A DNA stretch of 64,000 nt, taken from NCBI GenBank assembly GCA_030247885.1, contig JAPDRO010000018.1:641099-705098 (forward strand). The letters are read 5' to 3'. This DNA is from Taxawa tesnikishii (nom. ined.). Taxonomy: Eukaryota > Ascomycota > Dothideomycetes > Dothideales. Under the pieces are notes generated by a model. The model saw nothing but the letters and a program-made list of their open reading frames with translations, was not told the origin of the DNA and did not search any database. Position numbers and translations under genes: made by a program. Shown here piece after piece: positions 36,944 through 48,348 of this stretch. How positions within the stretch are numbered: position 1 is the stretch's first letter; each line of letters opens with the position of its first letter.

Positions 36944-39677
36944 ATGGAACCTTCTGACCCCCATCCTGCGTTGGGTCTGGCTACGCAGCGTGCCGTAAGC
37001 TTTGCTACTGCGGAACAACCGATCCCTCGGCTTCACTGACCGTTAGCCATAACAAGAACAGTGCGATGCTTGTCGGACCAGGAAGATCCGCTGTGATCGA
37101 GCTTCCCCATGCTCCCCTGCCGAGCTGCGAATCTGTGTAAGCGATGAAGCTTTGAATCACGCAGTCGCCCGGCGGCCGTTGGCTAACAATCAAGTCTAGC
37201 ATGTCGGACCCAAAGACAACGCACAAAAATAGACAAACACAGAGTCCAGGTCTCGAAACAATAGTGAGTGTGGCTGTTGATATAGACACGTTTGTTAATG
37301 TCTTCCTCCAAGCGAAACCAAAATCGACAGCATCGATCACCGACTGGCAAACATCGAGCAGCTACTGCTCAAACAATCAAACAGCACCACGTTGTCTCCA
37401 CGGACTCAATCAACACCTGCTTCTTCGTACACAATGGATGAGCACGTGGATCATGCTGCTGCTGTTACTCTCTCCATTTCCGAGGACGACTCGAGCTCCC
37501 AGACGCCAGCAGCTGGCTACATTGGCGCTCAGGCAGAGTCCGTGACGGCAACGAGCGTTTTCGAACAAACCCTTGGTCGAGACCCCACGGTCCAGCACGA
37601 TCCAGAGCTCATATCGGCGTTGAATTCTTTGCGCAGGCTTGTGGTTCACAATCAGCATGACGCATCTGGCTCAAGCAGAGGATTGACTGCCACGCGGTTG
37701 GCCAATGCCGCTCCGGATGTTCTATCCCCTGGATGGGAGCAGGTAAAGGCATTGTTGGAAAGAGCAGAGGGTACGCTGTCCGCAAGTCTTACTACCGCAG
37801 GTGTACTCGCTAACACTCCCGACAGGAGCGAGGCCCATGATGTTCAACTTGCTACCACCCGCAATGTTCGGCGACTTCTGCAGAAAGTGCCGGTCAATGT
37901 ACGAGCTACGCCAGGAAAGCTCACCGATCGACAAACTACTAATCTACTCGGGCTTGTCCAACATCTGTGCGGAGTTCACCCAGGGTGATGTGAGCTCAGC
38001 CTCTTACAATCACAGCCTGGTCCGGGCCTTCTCGTGGTTGTTGATAAAAACTTTGGCCACTTTCCCACTGCTCATACCTGCATCCATGGAGACGCTCGAA
38101 GCCTTGTTGATGGCTGTAAGTTCTAAATGTATCCCACCCCACGCTATGGGCAAACCGCTGATGGGTTCGCCATCATAGGTACTAACATTGATCGGCATGT
38201 GTAAGCCTTCGCTGGCGTGGTCCTTGATCTGCAAGGCTGCACAAATGTGTCAGAAGCTGGGTTACAACTGTTTGTCTCGTAGCGATCCAAATTCGGATCC
38301 CAAGTTCAAACACAAGGTAAGTTGCGACGCATTGCCAAGATTTGTAGCTTCCGAACCTCGATCACCCGGATGGTTCGATATACTCGTTAGCAGGTGATCT
38401 GAGCCCCCAAGCGAACAACAAAGACGCCGTTGCGTCCGTTTCCCTCTTGATTGCGATCTGCTTTGTGTTTCGGACACGGAGGATAACTGACATGAACCGT
38501 TGTGTCTTTCAGATTATGCTTTTCTGGGCCATATATATCATGGATCGAAACATCTCTTTCCGTTTGGGCCACGCACCAGCTATCCAAGACTACGACATCG
38601 ACACGCCTATGATGATAGAGAATGGCGAATGTTCTTCCTCAATCGTGGAATTGATGACATTCTGGGTGGACTGCGGACGAGTCCAGGGCAGAATTTGCAC
38701 GCAGCTTTATGGACCTGCAGCCTCCTTTCTTAGCCCTGAGGAGCGAACCCGCATTGCTGAGAGTCTCGCGGATGAACTAGAGTGGATACATCAACGCAAA
38801 AGCAAGGTATGGGCGTTGCCATGCGCATTCGTAATGGCGTTCCTTAACTCACTTTACTCAGGCAAACTTGGTGATGATGTCAGGATCTAGTCATACACAA
38901 GACACGAGGCATGATGGCCCATGGATCTATGGTGATGATATCATGCATTTCAGTACGCTGTAAGTCATGTACGGGTAGCATCGTCAGACGGCCAAAACTA
39001 ATTACGGTTCCAGAACCACGGCTTTGTACGCCATCCCCTTCCCCCATCCTGGCCGATTCCGCGCTATCGAAGCCGCCCGTCAGTGCCTTCGCATCAGTCG
39101 AGATCTGAGCAATCGTTACCTCCACAACGTCTACAACTGGACCGTCTGCTGCCACTGGGTGCTCTTACATGCGCCGCTTACCACTTTCACGGGAATCTTT
39201 TACAATATCATCGCCAAGCCTTCTGACTCACAAGAAGATGTACAACTCCTTGAAGACTTCGTTGCTTCGCTTGGACCGGCGCGGCAACTATCTGATCCCA
39301 TAGAAAAGTTCTACCAGCTCTGTTCGGCGTTTGTCAGAGTCGCTCAAGCTTATGTACGGGCCAAAGAGCAACGTCAACCCACAAGAAACTGCGACCCGAC
39401 TCCTCAAACACTCTTACAACCAGCCAGTGATTTGTCTGATCAGCACTCGTCCGCAACTGGGCGCTCCAGTCCGCTGACATCGATCACCAATAGGATTGAT
39501 ACCGGCGTAGCGTTCGGTAATGCGACAACCAATGACTTTGAACTGCAGCAGCAGCAGCAACAACAGCAGTTTTTGGATGAGATTCAGAGTTTACAGGATT
39601 GGTACTCAGGTAATGCAGCATTGCTCGGCCTGATAGAGCAAAACTTCAGCGACCCTGATCTCGAGATCTCTCTGTAA
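36944..39677 (+). CDS. Zn(II)2Cys6 transcription factor with Fungal_trans domain
   Basis: Nine exons: 36944-36994, 37062-37136, 37200-37263, 37313-37770, 37826-38115, 38179-38316, 38513-38806, 38862-38959 and 39014-39677. The DNA-binding cluster reads CDACRTRKIRCDRASPC, then SPCRAANLSC: CxxC-x6-C-x5-C-xx-C-x6-C, split by three introns. It is complete only if one C is added to the CCCC run at 37114. A coiled linker follows (IDHRLANIEQLLLKQ), then the Fungal_trans middle homology region (SWLLIKTLATFPLLIPA, MLFWAIYIMDRNISFRLG, AIQDYDIDTPM). A run of eight glutamines lies near 39546. It is likely a nuclear regulator of nearby transport/redox genes, an inference from position. Confidence 0.85.
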
Positions 39678-40061
39678 CGAGAATGGGCATAGCTGAGCGG
39701 AGATATGATCGACAATCCGAGCCTTCAATCACAGTACGGCGAGGCTTGATGAGATTGTAACCGCTACACGCACGGCATCATGGGGCGCTGCTTCCGTCGC
39801 AGCTCCCGACAACAGACGCTGCGTTTGTGTCATGATCGCGCCGAAGCCAGACTCAAATAACGCCCTATTTACAACCGATACTGTCCGATCGCTTGGGTAT
39901 CGGAGCCTTTTCAGGTCTCCCAAGGAAAGAGACAAAAACACAAGTGTCAGTCACTGTAGTTCGACAAATCCTTCAAAAAGGGTTTGATTGCCAATCCATG
40001 CATACCGAAAGGGCAACACCGTTCTTGTTTCCTTCACGCATCACACTATCCATCAAAAACA

Positions 40062-41123
40062 ATGCTTATCGATAAGACAAATGTTTACATAAACTCCAAG
40101 CTCACCGTGCTCTACCAGTCGTACGATGCCATTGCTCCCCAGAAGTATGCTGGCAAGCCAGAAAGCAAAGTCGGACGTACTCATGGTGCCGTTACTTCTC
40201 TCACGGATAGGCACTGATCCAACCAAGGCTCTGATCACAGGGACGTCTAGCGGTATTGCACGAACCATAGTAAAAGCCTTTGCATCCACAGGCACCGCCG
40301 TTGCTCTCGTTGCGCGCCGCGAGGCCGAGCTCCTCTGGCTCGTCGATCAAATCACATCGTTGTGGATGAAGGGCAAGGGGATACCTGTCGTCACGATCGT
40401 GCTGGGTCCCGTTGGGGATCCGGAAATCGTTGTTCAGGGCGAGCAGTCCCTCGGCCCAATTAACGTTTTGGTAAGCCCAAGGTGTATGCCTCATCGAGTC
40501 TGAGAGACGACACGCTGATCACTTGGGCTTCTCCCGCTTAGGTCAACAACGTCGGAATCACGCGACTGGGGTCCCATTCGTGATGAGGATATGGAGCGCT
40601 AGTGGCGTGTCTACGAAGTCAACATTCTAGCTCTAGTCTCCTTGTCCAACGCGGTTCTCCCGTCCATGATTGAGCAACAGACAGGGATTTTGATAAGCAC
40701 GAGCAGCTATGGACAAGTCGACTTGCTCGCCATATCAGCCTATATTTCTTCCAAGGTGGCCCTTTCCAAATTGCACTGCTTGCCATCGAGCTGCAGGCAG
40801 GATCTCACAACACTCGCAGCTTCGCCGTGCATCCCGGCTTCAACTGGACCGGGATTGGCACGAGCGACGGCAAGTAGATTAGCGCTCAGATGCAGCATGT
40901 CGCCTTGCTAAAGTTGTTCGATAGGTTCGGATCGATGGACCCAAGGACCGTGAAAATGCAGATACCCGAGCTATGCGCTGGCACCTTAATTGCACTGGCT
41001 GCTGATCCAGCATACCAGGTCTTGACCGGCCGCCACATCAATGCTACACAGAAGCTGCCGTTGGTTCTGGAGGAGACGCAGAAAGAAAACAAAGGTCGTC
41101 TCGGCGCGGAGCGTTTGGATTAG
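40062..41123 (+). pseudogene. Short-chain dehydrogenase/reductase, disrupted
   Basis: SDR blocks are clear: ALITGTSSGIARTIVKAFAS (TGxxxGI cofactor motif, with IA instead of IG), VALVARREAELL, LVNNVGITRL (NNVG), ILISTSSYGQ, SAYISSKVALSKL (YxxxK as YISSK) and FAVHPGFNWTGIGTSDGK. Two in-frame TAG codons are present: at 40600-40602 within MER|WRVYEVN, and at 40875-40877 within SDGK|ISAQMQHV. Both are explained by C-to-T change in a CpA context (TGG on the other strand, or CAG). Further -1 slips occur near 40568 and 40773. An intron of about 68 nt lies at 40471-40541. The short first intron near 40170-40226 has no good donor. Dead as read. Confidence 0.72.
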
Positions 41124-41726
41124 CTCAACTGGATATTTTTGTGACGGGAAGGCGCATGAGTGGAGAATGGGGTTGGTCGGTTGCTTCCACTTTGGGCAAG
41201 CGTACGGAGTTGGAAGGCAGAGTCGGGCGTATCGGTACCTCCACGCGTACATCGCCAAATCCGGTCTCAACGATATAGGACTCCTGATCGTGTCACACAG
41301 GAAACATATTCTGCACTGCTCCCGCGATGCCTTGACTCTTTTGCTGTATCGTGATTGCTCCGTACCATGCGCACGGGAACGACCTAACGTCGTGTATGCA
41401 AGCAATAACAACCGAACAGAGGCAAATCGGGAGTACGGTAACTTCGCTTCGCGATGAGTTCACGTAGATTCTTTTCGGAATGCGCGGACACCGCGGACGC
41501 CGTTACACGAGGTGTCATAGGCAGATCATGGGCAAAACTCATGGGCAAATCTCATGTCACCTGAGCTCTGTCACCGGAGACCGCGCGCTCCGGCGTGCCA
41601 ACCATCTACCTATATTAGATGGAGGAATGCCACGCCGCCAATGATTTCTTGATGTTGAGAGACATTACGGGTCTTTCCTTTTGCTCTTCGCTTCATTGTC
41701 TGCTGCCTCGGTTAAGTGCACCCAAC
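41124..41726. other. Promoter region of the ABC transporter
   Basis: About 600 nt. It holds a doubled TCATGGGCAAA motif at 41526-41551, the inverted repeat listed separately, and a TATATTA at 41611. The 5' part carries no gene. Confidence 0.45.
41575..41592. promoter_or_regulatory. CGGAG-N8-CTCCG inverted repeat, candidate Zn2Cys6 binding site
   Basis: A perfect 5-bp inverted repeat around an 8-bp spacer, giving inverted CGG/CCG triplets, the site type bound by dimeric Zn(II)2Cys6 factors. It lies about 135 nt upstream of the ABC transporter ATG. Binding by the nearby factor at 36944-39677 is inference. Confidence 0.4.
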
Positions 41727-44700
41727 ATGGCAACGACAGCAGCGCACCTAACAAGAGACGCCGAGAAGGCAATTGACGAGCAGGCATCTGCTATCCACAT
41801 TCCACCAGATCAGGCTAAAGCCCTGGCTCCTTTGCAGCACCATAGAAATTCTTTGGACAGATCAGGGAGCGCCAACCCGGCCAATTTTAAGTCTAAAGAG
41901 GGAGATGATGCTGGAACAGCTGGGGAGCGGAAGGAGAAAGGCAGCACGGGCGACTATCTTGTCTGTCCCTGCTCGAAGCTAAGATTCCCACGAGGTACTG
42001 ACTGCTGCTCTCTCACAGCGCATCTTTGGATATACCGACTGGCTCGACCGACTTTTGTACGCGATCGGCATCGCAGCTGCTGTGGCCAGCGGCGCTGCAT
42101 TGCCTTTGATGACCCTGGTGTTCGGCTCATCAACAGGTTCGATCGTCAATTATTCCTCTGGACAGGACGACCTGCAGCAATTCCATGACAGAATTCGCAC
42201 TTTGATCCTCTACTTCGTATACTTGTTCGTCGGCCGCTTCATCATCAGTTATGTCGGAACGCTGTCCGTATGCATTGCGGCTGCTAGAACCACAAACTCT
42301 TTGAGGAAGGCATTTCTCGGGTGCTTGCTTAGGCAGGATATAGCACATTTTGACATGCAAGGCCGAGGATCCGTTGCCACACAGGTCACAACCAGTAAGT
42401 GTTTCTTTTATCGACCTCATCTTATCTGCTGACCATTGATACTAGATGGGAATCGCATCAGTCAAGGCATTGCCGAGAAACTGTACACATTAGTGATGGG
42501 AATGTCGCTCTTCTTCTCGGCATTTATCGTCGCTCTCGTGGTCCAATGGAAACTTGCTCTCATTACGATGAGCATAGTACCCGCCATGATACTTACTGTT
42601 GGTGGCTGCGTCGGCATCCTTACACCTATCGAGACTGAGGTGGTGAGTCCTGATTACACATTCATTGCTCCCGTACAAAGTGGTAACCTGACATGTCTTC
42701 CTACTTAGACCCGAATTTATTCCCGCGGAGCGACCGTAGCCCAGGATGCACTGGGCTCCATGAAAACCATTCTCGCCTTTGGTGCGCAAGAAAAGATCGT
42801 GACACTGTACGACGAGTATCTGCAGGCAGCGTACAACAAAGGAAAAAGAAATCACTTCTCTTCGGCATACTTTTCTCTAGTCAGACATTCTACACCATCT
42901 CTGGAACCGCGCTCGCTTTTTGGGAAGGCTTTCGATTATATCGAAGCGGAGAAGTCCCAAACGTCGGGCGTGTCATCACAGTCATCCTAAGCGTTAGTCC
43001 ATTCGAGTAGGATATGCCACATCTGGGAAACGAGAATACTGACATGCTTTCTCTGTTGATCAGGTCACGCTTGGCGCTACCTCAGTATTGTTTGTTATGC
43101 CACAGCTCGAAGCTATCACCAATGCATCGTCAGCTGCAGCAGAGCTGTTCTCCATCATTGACAAGCCATCACAGCTGGATCCACTTCAACCAGGCGGTAA
43201 ACAACCCACGACTTGCACGGGTGAGATAGAGATCCGCAACTTGAACTTCGCTTATCCGACTCGTCCCGGGGCACCAGTCTTGCGGGATCTGCATCTCAGG
43301 ATACCTGCTGGCAAGACGACAGCTCTGGTCGGACCTAGTGGATGCGGCAAGTCCACCATAGTCGGCTTGCTAGAACGATGGTATCAGCCCACTTCAGGGC
43401 AGATTATTCTTGACGACCACGACATCGCCGATTACAACACCAGTTGGTTGCGAAGTAATCTCAGGCTTGTGCAGCAGGAGCCCACTCTCTTCCAAGGCAC
43501 GGTCGCACAGAATGTTGCCAAAGGGTTCGTCCGCGAACAGAAAAGTCTGCCGGAGGAGAGGCAAATGCAACTCATTAAGGAGGCATGTGTGGCCGCCGAG
43601 GCACATGGCTTTATCGAACAGCTACCTGAGGGCTACAATACACAGCTCGGTGAAAGTGCACGTACGTTGAGTGGTGGGTGAGTATCACATCGCTGGCGCT
43701 CTTCTTGTGAAACACGTATCGCTAATATATCTCTTTTGACTAGGCAACGACAAAGGATTGCCATTGCACGGAGCATCATTTCAAAGCCTAGGATCTTGCT
43801 GTGTGACGAGGCAACGAGTGCACTAGATTCACGCGCGGAGAAAGCCGTTCAAGACGCTCTTGACCGTGTCTCGGCCAACAAAACGACTCTGGTTATCGCG
43901 CACAAACTCGCAACAGTAATGGCAGCCGACAACATCGCCGTCATGGCAAATGGATCGGTAGTCGAGCAAGGAAATCATCATGAGCTGCTTGCACGAGACA
44001 GTCTTTACGCAGCGATGGTGCGCGCACAAGACCTAGGCGCCCAGACAAGAGAAGACGCGTTTGGCAAAGAATCGGAAGAGGAAACATACAAAGAAGGCGC
44101 CCTTGAAGGAAAGTCGAGCGTCCCATCGCTCACGCGGAAGCAGTCCGAGTACAAAGCTGCATATCCAGACACCGGAGACAAGCTGCTCACTGCCGGAACC
44201 CTGGGTTTTTCTCTCCTCAGATGCATCTTCGTAATGCTCAAGGAACACTCAGACCTGTACCCGTGGTATGCACTCATCAGCTTGGCTTATGTGGTGGTCG
44301 GCGGTACGTATCCGGCACAGGCAATCCTCTTCTCTCGTCTCATCAGAGTTTTCACATTGCAGGGCTCGGAAGCACAAGGTCAAGTTGACTTCTATGCCCT
44401 TATGTTGTTTATGGTAGCACTCGCCAACCTTGTGGGATTCTTCTGCGTTGGAATTGCCACAAATTCGATTGGGCAGACTCTAACATATCGCGCTCGCAAG
44501 GAAATGCTTCAGCGTGTATTGCACATGGACCAGGACTTTTTCGACTATCCAGAGAACTCTTCAGGAGCCTTGACCGCCAGATTGTCTTCCGTACCGTCCG
44601 CAACACAAGAACTGATGTCACAAAACCTCGGCCTTATGCTAAATGTTGTTGTCAACGTCATCGCGAGTAGTGCACTTGGCATCGCCTTTGGATGGAAGCT

Positions 44701-46039
44701 GGGTCTCACTCTGGTCGTGACCGGATTGACTCTTATTGTCGGAAGTGGATACGTCCGAGTTCGGCTGGAACAGAGACTCGAAGCTTCGACAGAGAAGCAT
44801 TTCTCAAGCAGCGCCAGTTTAGCTGCAGAAGCTGTAACGTCTATCAAGACAATCAGTCTACTCACGCTCGAGACCTCTGTTCTGCAAGAATACAGCGAAA
44901 TTCTGGACGGCATCCTCGGAAATGTCATTCGCAGTTTGGTAAGTGGTGGAGAGACGATACCCTGATGCATGTACAATGGCTGACCCTTCGGATAGGTCAT
45001 AACGCTCTTGCCCTATTCGTTCTCACAATCAGCCGACTTCCTTGTTATGGGCCTTGGCTTCTGGTATGGGTCCCGGCTTCTCCAGAGTGGAGAGTACACT
45101 TCTACACAATTCTTCGTAGTTTTTGTTGCGATCGTCTTCGGGGACCAAGCTGCCGCGCAGTTTTTCACCTACACAACTTCGATCACTAAAGCCAAAGGGA
45201 GCACGAACTATATGCTTTGGCTGAGGACCGTATCTAGCAAGATCTGCGAGACTGCAGAAAACCGCTACGAGGAACCATCTGGCAACGACCTTTCGATCGG
45301 ATTAAGAGACGTCGAGTTCCGGTACCGACAACGAAGAGACGCTAGGGTGCTGCGTGGGATCTCCTTGGATATTCGATCTGGGACGTTCGCAGCGTTCGTC
45401 GGACCGTCTGGGTGCGGCAAGAGTACCATCGTTTCGCTCATACAGCGCTTCTACGATCCATCTTCTGGTCGTATCACAGTCAATGGGAACGATATCTCAC
45501 TTTTGTCGCCAACTTTATATCGTCGCTGTATGTCCCTTGTCCAGCAAGAACCGCCGCTGTATCTCGGCTCTGTCCGCCAAAACATCGAGCTAGGCTTGGA
45601 CTACAAACCATCCGAAGAGGAAGTAAACGAAGCTTGCCGCCAGGCTAATGTTCTCGAGTTCATCTCGTCGCTTCCTGAAGGGTTGAACACGCCTTGTGGG
45701 TTCAAAGGTACTCAATTCTCCGGCGGACAGAGGCAACGTATCGCGGTCGCTAGAGCGTTGATCCGAAAGCCACGCCTTCTCCTACTCGATGAAGCGACCT
45801 CAGCCTTAGATACGCAAAGCGAGAAGGCTGTGCAAAAGGCGCTGAATGGAGCAATGTCGAGTCGTACCACAATCGCTGTCGCTCATCGGCTCAGTACGAC
45901 TCGAGACGCGGACGTGATTTTCGTCATAGAAGATGGGAGGATTGCCGAGTCTGGCACGCATGAGGAACTACAGCGACGGAAGGGTAGGTACTACGCTATG
46001 TGCTTAGCACAGTCCTTCGGAGAGGTTAGTTTAACGTAA
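41727..46039 (+). CDS. Full-length MDR-type ABC exporter (ABCB, TMD-NBD-TMD-NBD)
   Basis: Exons 41727-41960, 42019-42394, 42446-42642, 42709-42992, 43064-43677, 43744-44938 and 44996-46039, about 1314 aa. An ATP-driven plasma-membrane exporter of hydrophobic compounds (Pmd1/P-glycoprotein type). NBD1: Walker A GPSGCGKSTIVG, signature LSGGQRQRIAIA across an intron, Walker B ILLCDEATSALDS, H in VIAHKLAT. NBD2: GPSGCGKSTIVS, FSGGQRQRIAVA, LLLLDEATSALDT, VAHRLST. Both ATP sites look canonical except C before DE in the first Walker B. One -1 slip near 42845 (A5 run) restores SLLFGILFSSQTFY. The stop is immediately followed by RIP-mutated DNA, so this is the last ordinary gene before the repeat block. 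Confidence 0.93.
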
Positions 46040-46212
46040 TTTCTCTTTACTTTTAGGATTTCGGCTTAAAGAAATCTCTTGTATTTTTCTAGTTTAAGAT
46101 TATTATTATATACATTTATCTATTATCCTATATTCTCTTTAGATAGTAGTAATACTATATAACTTAAAGTTAAGAGTTTATAATTATAAACTATTTTAAT
46201 TACTTAGTACTA

Positions 46213-48059
46213 ACGTGTTTTATTACCGAGCGGCTACCCCCTACTAAGTAGCTACTCCTTACTAACATCGCGACTATTATAGACTATTACCTTCGCACTA
46301 TAATACTATATAAAGATATACTCTAGCCTATAATACTATTTAGAAGCGTCGCTATCGTCTGCATTTACTATTTCTATAGTATAGGTACGCGTGTTATAGC
46401 TAGTCTTACTATAACGTCTATAGTACCTCTACGCGCGTACCTTCTTTATAGGCTATTTAGTACCCTCCTTACTACTACTATCCTTTTCGGCTATTAAATC
46501 CTATACGTTACTTACTATTAGGCTCTCCTCTATCCGAATGTACTTTCTTTTATAACTATGCTACTTTGTTAACGCCTTAATCGACTTCTAAAGACTTGCG
46601 ATTTCCCTTATCTATAACTCTAATTTATAACCTATAATAGCTACGCCTTTAGTAAGCGAATCTATAGCTTATAGGAGAGGCGAGATAGGCGATTCTCTAT
46701 ACTATTATATCTACTCGCGAACTAGCGTTATCTACGCTTTTATCTCCTTTAAGTTAGCTAGTATTTTAGACTCCCACGGAGTAACCTCTAATAGTACGAG
46801 TGTTAGCGTACGAAGTACTACGTCGAGCTTTAATAGTACTCGCTCTAGGTCGTAAGGAACTAAACTAGCGCCTCTAAAGCTTACTAGGATATTCTCCTTT
46901 ATAATCGCCTTGTTAAAAGTAGTGCGAAAGACTAGTAAGAAGGCCTCTTTCTTAACTTACGTAATAGAGTACTATAACTAGCTATTAATCTCCGCGTTAT
47001 ACGCCCGCTTTAAGGGGGCAAAATAGCTTATATTAAGTAGCTATAATAAGTGCGACGAGTGTAAGGGTATATAAAGAATAATAATCTTCTATTCTTTATA
47101 GTAGTTATAGAAATCGTAACTACTATAGCTCTCGTAGCCGTCTATAATTAGTAGGTAGTATATACCTACTTAACGCGCCTTTATATACGCGTCAAAGTAC
47201 TTTAACTACTTTAGAGTAAGCTTATTCGTCGTCTAGCTATTAGCGCTAGTCTCAATTACTTAATCGCGAGGTAGGCCGACGTACTAGCTTAATATAAGGA
47301 CCTTACTACCGAAGATAACGAAGGGTAGGATAGCTTACCTAGTAGCGTAAATACCTTGGATAATTATAACTTACTCCCGGTTGCCTAGCTATACCTTTTT
47401 AGGATTACTTCGTTTCTTAGAGCCTATAAAGACTATTTAAGCGTTAATTATGCCTATTATAAACCTAGACTTATTAAAGTTATATATATCTTCGTCTAGG
47501 ATACTATACTTCTCCTTTATCTTTCTAACTAGCTTAAACTAGAGCGTTATAACGCGTACGTCTTCGTTTAAGGCTCGCTAACGATTGTATAGACGACTAC
47601 GTCGAAGCAACTTCCTTAGTACGCGTCTCGAACCTGTCTACCTAGTACTTACTAATAGGTCCTTTACTGCGCGTAGTAAGTAGATCGTTAGCTATTTCTT
47701 TTACTATAGTCCTTATAGTACCTATTCCTCGCGAGTCTAGCTCGAGTATACGTACTACTATCGCTTCCTCCTCTATTTTCTTTAGCTTCTTCGAGTTAGG
47801 CTTATAGTCGCGTCGTATAAGCTTTCCGTCGCGTTGTCGTCTTAGCGTCGTTTGGGGGACGTTATATACCTTAGACGCGTGTTTTATACTATTAGGAAGG
47901 GTTACTTAAGTAGCCTTAATAGTAAGGTATAGTATACCTTCGTTATAGGTAAATTGCGCGTTACGTCGTAGTAATATTGTTGTAATAGTCTATAATAGTT
48001 ACGATGTTAGTAAGGGGTAGCCGCTCGGTAAGGGGTAGTTACTTAGTAATAAAACACGT
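46213..48059 (-). mobile_element. Pogo/Fot1-type transposon family B, copy 1, RIP-destroyed
   Basis: Flanked by TA at 46211-46212 and 48060-48061. Ends are ACGTGTTTTATTAC and its inverse, inside terminal inverted repeats of about 60 bp that hold two tandem copies of a GAGCGGCTACCCC-like unit. The length is 1847 bp. Coding relics lie on the minus strand: reading back from 48000 the fragments resemble the N-terminal HTH region of pogo transposases, but stop codons (TAA/TAG) are dense. RIP explains the decay. Confidence 0.8.
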
Positions 48060-48244
48060 TATATACTTTATTACTTACTAATATAAGGAATAAAGTCCTA
48101 AGAAGCTTACTATAATAGTACTATATAAACTTCTCTTACTTATAAGGAAGTTTCTTAAATTAATTTTAAAAAAGTATATAATAATAAAAACTTAAATAAA
48201 TACTTTTTTATTACTTATAAGAATATTCTTCTTATTAGTAGATA

Positions 48245-48348
48245 ACGTATTTTATAAGTAAGTCGGCTACTTAAGTAAGTCGACTACTTTGCGAAACTAA
48301 AATACTTATATAGTAATATTATATAATACCTTAATAATATAACGTATA
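48245..48348 (+). mobile_element. RIP-destroyed copy of pogo family A, left part (host of nested insertion)
   Basis: This segment matches the left end of the intact element (48349 onward) base for base except for C-to-T and G-to-A changes. It is preceded by TA at 48243. It continues after the intact insertion at 50196-50494, which matches intact positions of roughly 48450-48750. Confidence 0.85.
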
